Shown in pieces: positions 1 to 5,956 of a stretch of 5,956 bases of DNA (positions within the stretch are counted from its first letter, which is position 1; each line of letters begins with the position of its first letter). The notes under the pieces were generated by a model. That model saw only the letters and a program-made list of their open reading frames with translations, searched no databases and was not told where the DNA came from. The position numbers and the translations under genes were made by a program. Source of the stretch: Chitinophaga pinensis (GTDB taxonomy: Bacteria > Bacteroidota > Bacteroidia > SXHM01); NCBI GenBank assembly GCA_945889235.1, contig CAMDBK010000197.1, forward strand, positions 1-5,956, given 5' to 3'.

Positions 1-1
1 C

Positions 2-166
2 GAAATCCATGAACCATTGAAAAATGTTCTAAACGAATTCTACGATTGTATAATAATGAAAAAGCACCCATTGGCCGATGGAAACAATGCACTTGGTGTT
101 ATCAATATTTTAGAAAAAGCTGAGTTATCTTTACATCAAAATGGGAAATTGATTGAACTGAATTGA
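2..166 (+). CDS. Gfo/Idh/MocA-type sugar oxidoreductase, C-terminal fragment (5' end outside window)
   Basis: An open frame enters from the left edge and ends at TGA 164-166, giving the last 54 residues of a protein. The pattern EPL-x3-L-x2-F-x2-CI, then HPLADG with a following AL, then ILEKAELSL and a near-terminal GKLIEL is the usual C-terminal tail of Gfo/Idh/MocA oxidoreductases, where a helix and strand close the substrate-binding domain. Members of this family in polysaccharide clusters are NAD(P)-dependent sugar or sugar-nucleotide dehydrogenases, for example WbpB/WlbA acting at C3 of UDP-GlcNAc-uronate. The NAD-binding Rossmann domain and catalytic EKP motif lie outside the window, so the substrate cannot be read. 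Its stop overlaps the next gene's TTG start by 4 bp (TTGA), which suggests translational coupling. The assignment rests on a short tail and the neighbourhood only. Confidence 0.72.
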   Translation, partial: EIHEPLKNVLNEFYDCIIMKKHPLADGNNALGVINILEKAELSLHQNGKLIELN

Positions 167-867
167 ATATATCTTTAATAATATTTTGCTTTAATGAAGC
201 AGGAAGCATTGGAGCACTAATTGAAGCATCAAATCTATTTTTAACTTCATTTTCAAACGATTTTGAACTAATAGTAGTTGACGATGGGAGTACAGATTCA
301 ACGTCAGAGATATTAAAAAAATATACTAGTATAGAAAGGATAAAAATTATTAAGCATGATTATAATAAAGGAATTGGGGAGGCCTTGCAAACCGGCTATA
401 ACATAGCTAGCAAAGAATATATTTGTGCTATTCCGGGTGATGGTCAATTTGATATAACTGAGCTAAATAAAGTTTCAAAATTTGAAAACACTACCTACTA
501 TTCTTTTTATAGAATTACTACAAATTATAGTAGTTATCGCGCAGCCTTAACTTGGTTAAACAGACTTTTTAATCAACACATACTGGGTATATATATTCGT
601 GACGTAAATTGGGTTAAGGTTTATAGAAAAGAGCAGCTAAAATTAGTTAGCCCAAGACTAAGGAGCTCTTTAGTTGAAAGTGAAATATGTGCTAAGCTGT
701 ATAAATGCAAGATAATGCCAATAGAAATACCATCAAACTATTTAATTCGTAAATTCGGAATTTCGAAAGGAGGCAGTTGGAAGACATTAAAGAAAGCTGT
801 TTTTGAAATAAGCAATTTAGTTTGGGTAATAAAAAAGTTTAAATCTCCCAAACAATTTAACAAGTAA
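163..867 (+). CDS. Family 2 glycosyltransferase, dolichyl-phosphate-mannose synthase-like
   Basis: This 234-residue GT-A fold protein is predicted to transfer a sugar from a nucleotide donor to a polyprenyl-phosphate or glycan acceptor at the cytoplasmic face of the membrane. The N-terminus (SLIIFCFNEAGSI, residues 4-16) is the classic first strand of GT2 enzymes. DDGSTD at 40-45 binds the nucleotide, and GDGQFD at 92-97 occupies the place of the DxD metal site. The late ESE at about 172-174 and the R...G.SKGG segment around 196-204 match DPM1/DPG-synthase-like members. No C-terminal membrane helix is visible, unlike GtrB-type relatives. The start is TTG at 163: an in-frame stop lies just upstream at 154-156, no ATG or GTG precedes the conserved strand, and the codon overlaps the previous stop (TTGA). 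No Shine-Dalgarno sequence is evident. Donor and acceptor cannot be told from sequence. Confidence 0.88.
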   Translation: MNISLIIFCFNEAGSIGALIEASNLFLTSFSNDFELIVVDDGSTDSTSEILKKYTSIERIKIIKHDYNKGIGEALQTGYNIASKEYICAIPGDGQFDITELNKVSKFENTTYYSFYRITTNYSSYRAALTWLNRLFNQHILGIYIRDVNWVKVYRKEQLKLVSPRLRSSLVESEICAKLYKCKIMPIEIPSNYLIRKFGISKGGSWKTLKKAVFEISNLVWVIKKFKSPKQFNK

Positions 868-903
868 ACAATTCAATATTTATTATATAATAATTTACTT
901 AAT

Positions 904-917
904 AAAACTATAGTTTT
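904..917. repeat. 14-bp perfect palindrome (AAAACTATAGTTTT) in intergenic gap
   Basis: AAAACTA is followed directly by its reverse complement TAGTTTT. It lies in the 77-bp gap between the glycosyltransferase and the nitrilase gene, about 28 bp before the latter's ATG. It overlaps the candidate -7 element. It could be an operator half-site pair, but in such AT-rich DNA it could also be chance. As RNA it would make only a five-pair stem with a TATA loop, so it is a poor terminator. Confidence 0.4.
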
Positions 918-918
918 G
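911..918 (+). promoter_or_regulatory. Candidate Bacteroidota-type -7 promoter element (TAGTTTTG)
   Basis: TAGTTTTG matches the TAnnTTTG -7 consensus described for Bacteroidota primary sigma factors. It would start transcription near 923-926, about 20 bp before the ATG at 945. This is the largest gap between same-strand genes in the window and a plausible place for a promoter driving the four-gene block 945-5524. No good TTTG -33 element is found at a normal distance upstream; the nearest candidate, TTTA at 894-897, is only 13 bp away. The call is therefore tentative and depends on the organism being a member of Bacteroidota. Confidence 0.35.
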
Positions 919-944
919 TGTCAAATTAGTTTACATATATAGCT

Positions 945-1760
945 ATGAAATTAGGATTGGCTCAGCTATTAGTTGAAGGTACTGAACCTGAAAGAAATTT
1001 TGAGCGTGCAAAAAATTTAATTCTTGATGCAAAAGAAAAGAAATGTGATATTGTTCTTTTGCCTGAAACTATAGATTTTGCATGGACACACCCGGATGGA
1101 ATAAAACAAGCACAATCTGTACCCGGAATATTCAGCGACTTCTTTTGCGAAATAGCGAAAAAATATAAGATTTGGATATGTGTAGGATTAACTGAAAAAG
1201 CCGGTAATTATAATTATAATACATCTTTATTAGTTAACAACGAAGGTATTATATTAGGAAAATATCGAAAAATTAATTTGCTCACCGTTGAGTTTCCTTA
1301 TTACCAGATAGGTCAATCACTTAATGTTTATGATACACCTTTTGGAAAAATAGGATTAAATATTTGTGCAGATAATTATATTGATTCATTGGATATTGGG
1401 AACACGCTTGCAAGAATGGGAGCTCAGCTGATATTATCTCCTTCGTCTTGGACAGTTGACCATTCTATTACTGAAGCCGAAAATCCATACTCTGATAAAT
1501 GGATAAAACCTTTGAGCATTTTAGCTGAAACGCATAATTTGGTCATAGCAAGTGCAACCAGTGTTGGTTATATTGTTGGCGGACCATATGAGGGAAAGAA
1601 AATGGTCGGGTGTTCTATATGTGTAGGAAAACAGGGAATAATTGCTCAGGGTATGTTTAATGAATTTGCAGGAGAAATTGTGGTAGCTGAATTTGATATG
1701 CCGGTTAGAAGAGAGAAAGGGATTCAAATTGGCAAATACATGAATGAAAAAAATAATTAG
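945..1760 (+). CDS. Carbon-nitrogen hydrolase (nitrilase superfamily), possible ammonia supplier to the adjacent amidotransferase
   Basis: This 271-residue protein is a complete single-domain member of the nitrilase superfamily, which hydrolyses non-peptide C-N bonds in amides or nitriles. The catalytic set is visible: Glu41 in LLPE, Lys109 in YRKINLL, Glu116 a few residues later, and the nucleophile Cys141 in GLNICADN. Conserved flanking blocks are an N-terminal GLAQL strand, GKYRK, TPFGKIG and GAQLILSPSSW. The usual FPE after the catalytic cysteine is replaced by YIDSLD, so it is not a standard omega-amidase or beta-ureidopropionase. There is no signal peptide or membrane segment, so it should be cytoplasmic and is not the Lnt lipoprotein acyltransferase. 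The ATG at 945 places the first conserved strand at residue 2. The gene ends 17 bp before a WbpG-type amidotransferase. By analogy with the nitrilase-fold glutaminase domain of NAD synthetase, it may release ammonia for that enzyme; this is inference. The natural substrate is unknown. Confidence 0.9.
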   Translation: MKLGLAQLLVEGTEPERNFERAKNLILDAKEKKCDIVLLPETIDFAWTHPDGIKQAQSVPGIFSDFFCEIAKKYKIWICVGLTEKAGNYNYNTSLLVNNEGIILGKYRKINLLTVEFPYYQIGQSLNVYDTPFGKIGLNICADNYIDSLDIGNTLARMGAQLILSPSSWTVDHSITEAENPYSDKWIKPLSILAETHNLVIASATSVGYIVGGPYEGKKMVGCSICVGKQGIIAQGMFNEFAGEIVVAEFDMPVRREKGIQIGKYMNEKNN

Positions 1761-1777
1761 TTAAGTAATATTCATTA

Positions 1778-2965
1778 ATGGTAATTGTAAATGGAATAAA
1801 GGTGAATATCAGTTATCAACGTTGTACACGATGTATTAGTGACAGCAGTTGCCCAGGAATTACCTTTGATTCAAAGGGTATTTGTAATTTCTGTTATCTG
1901 CATGATAAGTGGACAGGTTGGTATCCAAATGGAGAAGCAGGACAAAAAAAACTAAGCACCATAATAAATAAAATTAAAAAGGATGGAAAAAATAAGAAAT
2001 ATGATTGCGTAGTTGGCATTAGTGGTGGAAGAGACAGCACTTATATTTTACATCTGGCTGTAAAAAAATACAATTTGCGTCCATTGGCAGTACATTTTAA
2101 TGATGGATTTGATAACCCTGTTGGTGGACAAAACATGATTAACATTACCAAGAAACTTGGAGTGGAGTTAAGAACCATTACAAGTGATTGGAGAGAAGCT
2201 AGAGATTTGAAAATCTCCTTTCTTAAGGCATCAGTTCCCGAATTAAATGAAGGAACTGATGTTGGTATAGCTGCATCATGTTACGGTCTGGCATACAAAG
2301 AAGGAATCAACCATTTGATATACGGGCAATCATTTCGTACTGAAGGAATAAAGCCTATAAGCTGGGCTTATATGGTAGGTGATTATGTAAACGATGTTCA
2401 AAAAAAATTCGGAAGTGTTGAGTTGCGAAAATGGAAACCAGATGACCCCAATTATCATCTTGGATGGAAAGAACTCTTTTACTATAGTATACTAAAAAGA
2501 ATTAAAGCATATTCGCCTCTTTATTATGAGAATTATGTTCGTAAAGAAGCAGAAGAAATTATAAAGAGTAATTACAACTGGGTGTACCCGGGAGCACATT
2601 ATTATGACGACTTATATTGGGCATTAATAACCTTTGTGCACAGGGTGAAATTTAATATAGATTTTAGGTTAAATGCATATAGTGCATTAATTCGCGATGG
2701 TCAAATGGAAAGGGAGACAGCACTTGAATTAATAAAAAAACCATATGTAATGGAAGATCCCCGAATTATTGAATTATGTTTAAAACGTCTTTCAATAAGC
2801 CGTGAACAATTTGATGAATGGTTAAACCTTTCTCCAAAAACTTTTCGTGATTATGATACAGGGTATAGTATGATGCAAGTATTCCGCCCGTTTATTAAAC
2901 TTGTTTCAAAATCAGGAATAATTCCTGAAATTGTTTACGATAAATATTTTCTCTGTGGCAAATGA
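1778..2965 (+). CDS. N-acetyl sugar amidotransferase (WbpG/PseA-type PP-loop enzyme)
   Basis: This 395-residue protein matches the N-acetyl sugar amidotransferase family (WbpG in Pseudomonas aeruginosa O-antigen synthesis, PseA in Campylobacter flagellin glycans). The family activates a sugar acetamido group with ATP and replaces its oxygen with ammonia to give an acetamidino group. A cysteine cluster at the N-terminus (Cys16, Cys19, Cys36, Cys39) should bind metal. The ATP pyrophosphatase PP-loop is SGGRDS at 82-87. Further family blocks are RPLAVHFNDGFDN at 101-113, the FLKASVPE...GTD stretch at 148-161, TEGIKP at 188-193 and FG at 211-212. The length is normal for the family. The ATG at 1778 leaves a short lead before the cysteine cluster. 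Its 3' end overlaps the carbamoyltransferase gene. Partner HisH/HisF-like subunits, usual for this family, are not in the window, and a nitrilase lies directly upstream. The exact sugar substrate is not readable. Confidence 0.9.
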   Translation: MVIVNGIKVNISYQRCTRCISDSSCPGITFDSKGICNFCYLHDKWTGWYPNGEAGQKKLSTIINKIKKDGKNKKYDCVVGISGGRDSTYILHLAVKKYNLRPLAVHFNDGFDNPVGGQNMINITKKLGVELRTITSDWREARDLKISFLKASVPELNEGTDVGIAASCYGLAYKEGINHLIYGQSFRTEGIKPISWAYMVGDYVNDVQKKFGSVELRKWKPDDPNYHLGWKELFYYSILKRIKAYSPLYYENYVRKEAEEIIKSNYNWVYPGAHYYDDLYWALITFVHRVKFNIDFRLNAYSALIRDGQMERETALELIKKPYVMEDPRIIELCLKRLSISREQFDEWLNLSPKTFRDYDTGYSMMQVFRPFIKLVSKSGIIPEIVYDKYFLCGK

Positions 2966-4595
2966 TAGTATAGTTTTAGGTATCAACGGTGGTGTCAGAC
3001 CTGGCTATCAGGATGTAAGCGCTGTAATTATGAAAAATGGGAAAGTAATTGCAGCTATTGAAGAGGAACGTTTATCAAGAGTGAAGTTTTCTGCAGGACA
3101 ACTTCCAATTCTTTCCGTAAAAGAAGTATTAAAAATAGCTGAAATAGGAATAAAAGAAGTTAATGCAGTAGGTTTTCATGGTAGTACCTGGCAACCAGAG
3201 ATTGAAGATGTTTTGCAATCTCATTTTGAAAACCAATTTGGATATTGCCCGCCCATTAGTAGATTTCATCATCATGATTGTCATGCAGCAAGTACTTATT
3301 ATTCATCTGGGTTCAAAGAAGCCCTTGTTTTTACAATTGATGGCTCAGGAGACGGAGTAAGCACAAGAATCTCAATAGTGAATAATAAAAAGATTGAAAT
3401 ATTAAAGGATTTCTTTCGTCCGCAAAGCCTTGGAATGTTTTATTCTGTTATGACTCAGATTTGTGGCTTCACGCGTGATTCAGATGAGTATAAATTAATG
3501 GGACTGGCAGCCTATGGCGATGCTTCAAAGTATAATTTGGACTGGCTCTTGAATATAAGTGAAGAAGATTATTTACTTCACACAGAATATTTAGCTGAAG
3601 TTAAGCCAGGGCAATCCTCACCTTCAAGACATGAAATGCTTTTCAATCAAGAATTTCTAAATAAATTAAGATTAAACCGAAGAAAAGAAGATTCAATTTC
3701 ACAGGATTACAAAGATCTGGCAGCTGCAACACAATTTCAATTAGAAAAGATTCTTATACACCTTGTGAAAAAATACATTAAAAAATCGGGAATTAGAAAT
3801 GTATGCTTTGCAGGCGGAGTAGCATTGAATTGTTCAGCTAATAAGAAGATTGAGTCGTTAGAAGAAGTGGATGAACTATTTATTCAGCCTGCTGCTAATG
3901 ATGCAGGAATTTCTTTAGGAGCTTGCTATCTTGCAGCAATAAAGCAAGGAACAATTATTCCTAATGAACAGCAAAAGCACACTTTTTTTGGCAATGGTTT
4001 TAGTAATGATGAAATTGAATCAATTCTTAAAAATTGTTCTGTTCAATATTCAAAGATTGATAATATTGCTGAATGTGCATCAATATCATTAGCCAATGAA
4101 AAAGTCATTGGATGGTTTCAGGGCAAGATGGAGTTTGGCCCGCGTGCTTTGGGGAGCAGAAGTATTCTAGCCCACCCATCAGTACAGGGAATAAAAAATA
4201 GCATCAACCAAAAAATAAAATTCCGTGAAGGTTACAGACCTTTTGGAGCGAGCGTATTGCAAGAAGATTTTCATACTTATTTTGAAGCTAAATGTAAAGA
4301 AGCACCATTTATGACCAAGGTTTTTGAAATTAAACCTGAATGGAAAAAGGCACTAGCCGGAGTTACCCATACCGATGGAACATGTCGAGTTCAGACTGTA
4401 AATGAAAAACAACACAGTCTTTATTATCAGTTGCTTTGTGAGATAAAGAAAAAAATAGGTGTTGGAGCCGTTTTAAATACAAGCTTTAATCATAGCCATG
4501 AGCCTATTGTATGCACTCCGCGTGAAGCTATTGCAAGTTTTTTTGCAAGCGGATTGGACGAATTATATATTGGCTCTTTCAGAATTGTGAAATAA
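2955..4595 (+). CDS. NodU/CmcH-family O-carbamoyltransferase
   Basis: This protein should transfer a carbamoyl group from carbamoyl phosphate, through a carbamoyl-adenylate made with ATP, to a sugar hydroxyl. With the GTG start at 2955 it has 546 residues, normal for the family. The N-terminal ASKHA/Kae1-like domain (about 5-335) shows LGINGG, the EEER..R motif at 36-42, HHHDCHAAS at 105-113 with the metal-binding histidines, DGSGDG at 129-134, MGLAAYG at 182-188, FAGGVALNC at 285-293 and AANDAG at 313-318. The C-terminal domain shows GPRALGSRS at 395-403, YRPFGASV at 427-434 and NTSFN at 508-512. A TTG at 2931 would add eight residues. GTG is preferred because it lies six codons before the first conserved strand and reduces the overlap with the upstream gene to 11 bp. 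No ATG is in frame near the start. The context suggests a polysaccharide or glycan sugar as acceptor, but relatives also carbamoylate Nod factors and antibiotics. Confidence 0.92.
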   Translation: MANDSIVLGINGGVRPGYQDVSAVIMKNGKVIAAIEEERLSRVKFSAGQLPILSVKEVLKIAEIGIKEVNAVGFHGSTWQPEIEDVLQSHFENQFGYCPPISRFHHHDCHAASTYYSSGFKEALVFTIDGSGDGVSTRISIVNNKKIEILKDFFRPQSLGMFYSVMTQICGFTRDSDEYKLMGLAAYGDASKYNLDWLLNISEEDYLLHTEYLAEVKPGQSSPSRHEMLFNQEFLNKLRLNRRKEDSISQDYKDLAAATQFQLEKILIHLVKKYIKKSGIRNVCFAGGVALNCSANKKIESLEEVDELFIQPAANDAGISLGACYLAAIKQGTIIPNEQQKHTFFGNGFSNDEIESILKNCSVQYSKIDNIAECASISLANEKVIGWFQGKMEFGPRALGSRSILAHPSVQGIKNSINQKIKFREGYRPFGASVLQEDFHTYFEAKCKEAPFMTKVFEIKPEWKKALAGVTHTDGTCRVQTVNEKQHSLYYQLLCEIKKKIGVGAVLNTSFNHSHEPIVCTPREAIASFFASGLDELYIGSFRIVK

Positions 4596-4606
4596 CATTG
4601 GTAACT

Positions 4607-5524
4607 ATGGAGTGGATATTGGTTTCAGTCTTTGTTATTCTTTCTTCTGTTTTAATAATAGCAATTATTTTTTCTCGTACTAGCAAAGGAAATGAACTTA
4701 AACCTTTTTCAACAACAACCCCTGATTTAGTTAGGAAATATTACGATGAAAATACTGATAAATTTTTGAAAGTATATGGTGAGATCATTCAGGCTTTTAG
4801 AACAAAAGATGTTGATGAGTATCTTAATTATACAATAAAAAATGCACGTTTTACTGACGGAATGAAATTACTTGATGCAGGTTGTGGAGTTGCTGGTCCC
4901 GCTTTGTTTTTTGCCAAACAACTTCCGAAAATAAGTATTGATGCATGCACTATTTCAACCACCCAAGCTAAAATGGCAAATGAAAAAATTGCAGTATCAA
5001 ATTTTAAAAAAAACATAACAGTTACACAAGGAGACTATCATTTGGTAGACTCATTATATGAACATAATTCTTTTGATAGAGTTTATTTTCTGGAATCATT
5101 CGGGCACTCTAATAATAAGAAAAAAGTGATTGAAGCAGTTTGGGAAGTGTTAAAGCCGGGAGGTATGATATATATAAAAGATCTTTTCAGGAGAGAGGTT
5201 TCTGATGAATGGGAACAAGTTCGCATAAACACAATCTGTGAACAGATTAATTCGGCATATCATTACCAAATTGCAGACTTGAATGATGTTCTGAGTATTA
5301 TCCGTAAGAAAGGCTATATCCTTCATTTTGTAAAAATTCCTGAAGTAAAATTATCAGGCTTTGAGCAGCTGACAATTTCTAATGATTTTCAAAACTTGTT
5401 CAACATTGGAAAGATTGAATCATGGGATGATTATATTTTCCCAATTGATTTTTTTGAAATACTTGCAGAAAAACCAATGTATAATTTAGAGAAGGAAAAA
5501 CATTTGTATTTTATGAATAAATGA
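4607..5524 (+). CDS. SAM-dependent class I methyltransferase with N-terminal membrane anchor
   Basis: With the ATG at 4607 this is a 305-residue protein. Residues about 2-23 form one uninterrupted hydrophobic helix followed by RTSKG, so the catalytic domain is probably tethered to the inner membrane, facing the cytoplasm. A Rossmann methyltransferase domain follows: the YYDENTDKFL lead (about 45-54), SAM motif I LLDAGCGVAG (88-97), an acidic post-I position in SIDACTIS (Asp112), motif II FDRVYFLESFGH (156-167) and motif III LKPGGMIYIKDLF (182-194). This arrangement resembles small-molecule C- or O-methyltransferases of the UbiE/sterol-methyltransferase group. An in-frame TTG at 4598 would add three residues; the ATG is preferred. 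It starts 11 bp after the carbamoyltransferase stop, so it is likely co-transcribed. It may methylate the same sugar or a lipid-linked intermediate. The acceptor atom cannot be inferred. Confidence 0.88.
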   Translation: MEWILVSVFVILSSVLIIAIIFSRTSKGNELKPFSTTTPDLVRKYYDENTDKFLKVYGEIIQAFRTKDVDEYLNYTIKNARFTDGMKLLDAGCGVAGPALFFAKQLPKISIDACTISTTQAKMANEKIAVSNFKKNITVTQGDYHLVDSLYEHNSFDRVYFLESFGHSNNKKKVIEAVWEVLKPGGMIYIKDLFRREVSDEWEQVRINTICEQINSAYHYQIADLNDVLSIIRKKGYILHFVKIPEVKLSGFEQLTISNDFQNLFNIGKIESWDDYIFPIDFFEILAEKPMYNLEKEKHLYFMNK

Positions 5525-5537
5525 TAAGAAAGAGTGA

Positions 5538-5560
5538 GTTCAGCAGGTTCTGAACATTTT
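5538..5560 (+). terminator. Possible short intrinsic terminator between convergent genes
   Basis: GTTCAG (5538-5543) and CTGAAC (5550-5555) form a perfect six-pair stem around the six-base loop CAGGTT, followed by ATTTT. It sits in the 37-bp gap between the methyltransferase stop and the stop of the convergent gene, where a terminator is expected. The stem is short and the U-tract weak, so it may be inefficient. Confidence 0.42.
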
Positions 5561-5561
5561 A

Positions 5562-5956
5562 TTAATAACTTTTTCTATGATTATTTTCATTTATTTTTCT
5601 TATTACAACAGGTTTTATAAATGAAAAAACTCCTTTACCCATTGCCTCGTATCCTTTGGAGTTGTGGTGACCATCTATCTTCCAGAAATAATCAGCAGCA
5701 TTAGCTGAATTAATTCCTAAAGAATCTTTGTAGAAAGACATTAAATCAAAAGTCAGGTAATTATTCAATGTATCTAAGCCGACAAGAAGTTCTTTTAAAT
5801 TAAAATCATAATATTCATTTTCTATTTCAGATTTTTCAGGATGTAATAGCTGAATACAAATAAATTTATTCTTTTGGGCTAATTCACTATACCGTTCACT
5901 CAATAGCTTTGAATCAATAATAGATTCAGATTTATTTTTTTCTCTCGTAGTTAAAG
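5562..5956 (-). CDS. SGNH-hydrolase-like protein, C-terminal fragment (5' end outside window)
   Basis: The minus-strand frame is open from the right edge of the window to TAA at 5562-5564, giving 130 visible residues. A TTG at 5903 is a possible start, but the open frame continues upstream without a stop, so the gene most likely begins beyond the window. Near the C-terminus, DYFWKIDGHHNSKGYEAMG contains a DxxH block (DGHH, encoded at 5664-5675) followed by N-x2-GY. This is the catalytic Asp-His block at the end of SGNH/GDSL hydrolases, including those that act on acyl groups of polysaccharides. The N-terminal Ser and Gly/Asn blocks would lie outside the window. A role in acyl-group editing of a surface glycan fits the location but is inference. 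It is convergent with the four-gene block and so separately transcribed. Confidence 0.68.
   Translation of the reverse strand, partial: LTTREKNKSESIIDSKLLSERYSELAQKNKFICIQLLHPEKSEIENEYYDFNLKELLVGLDTLNNYLTFDLMSFYKDSLGINSANAADYFWKIDGHHNSKGYEAMGKGVFSFIKPVVIRKINENNHRKSY

Noticed and set aside
868..944. Small RNA, riboswitch or terminator in the 77-bp gap
   Set aside because: The gap is very AT-rich. Its only structured element is the 14-bp palindrome, which is too weak for a terminator.
1521..1727. Minus-strand open frame of 68 codons inside the nitrilase gene
   Set aside because: It lies wholly within a clearly conserved gene on the other strand and shows no recognisable motif.
945..2965. Reading the nitrilase and PP-loop genes as a split NAD synthetase (NadE)
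   Set aside because: The PP-loop protein has the N-terminal cysteine cluster and sugar-amidotransferase blocks of WbpG-type enzymes, not NAD synthetase motifs. Only the architecture is similar.
2962..2973. ATGA overlap at the end of the amidotransferase gene, which looks like a coupled start
   Set aside because: The ATG is not in the carbamoyltransferase frame and meets TAG after three codons.
3178..3360. Plus-strand open frame of 60 codons inside the carbamoyltransferase gene
   Set aside because: It is out of frame with the conserved HHHDCHAAS and DGSGDG region and has no family features.
4828..5016. Minus-strand open frame of 62 codons inside the methyltransferase gene
   Set aside because: It is antisense to SAM motif I, whose coding frame is well supported, so it is a shadow.
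1..5956. CRISPR arrays, insertion sequences, tRNA or rRNA genes
   Set aside because: No regularly spaced repeats, transposase motifs, terminal inverted repeats or recognisable RNA genes were seen; nearly all of the window is coding.

Overview
The window is AT-rich (roughly one third G+C by eye). Short or overlapping gene junctions, TTG/GTG start codons, no convincing Shine-Dalgarno sequences and a TAnnTTTG-type -7 element suggest a member of Bacteroidota. That is inference from style, not a marker gene.

Layout. Positions 2-166 hold the C-terminal end of a Gfo/Idh/MocA-type sugar oxidoreductase, cut off by the left edge. Its stop overlaps the TTG start of a family-2 (dolichyl-phosphate-mannose-synthase-like) glycosyltransferase (163-867). 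A 77-bp gap with a 14-bp perfect palindrome and a possible -7 box follows. Then comes a tight same-strand block of four genes: a nitrilase-superfamily amidohydrolase (945-1760), a WbpG-type N-acetyl sugar amidotransferase (1778-2965), a NodU/CmcH-type O-carbamoyltransferase (about 2955-4595) and a membrane-anchored SAM-dependent methyltransferase (about 4607-5524). A small hairpin lies in the 37-bp convergent gap. The right edge carries, on the minus strand, the C-terminal part of an SGNH-hydrolase-like protein (5562-5956, cut off by the window end).

Interpretation. The content fits the interior of a surface-polysaccharide (O-antigen, capsule or glycan) or glycosylated-metabolite cluster. The oxidoreductase would help make an amino or uronic sugar nucleotide, the amidotransferase would turn an acetamido group into an acetamidino group, and the carbamoyltransferase and methyltransferase would add further groups. 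The glycosyltransferase would transfer a sugar to a lipid carrier or acceptor.

The most interesting point is the ammonia supply. Characterised WbpG/PseA-type enzymes are usually paired with HisH/HisF-like proteins. None is seen here. Instead an intact Glu-Lys-Cys nitrilase lies 17 bp upstream. Nitrilase-fold glutaminase plus PP-loop ATP pyrophosphatase is the pairing used in glutamine-dependent NAD synthetase, so this could be an alternative two-protein amidotransferase. That is a hypothesis: HisH/HisF could lie outside the window.
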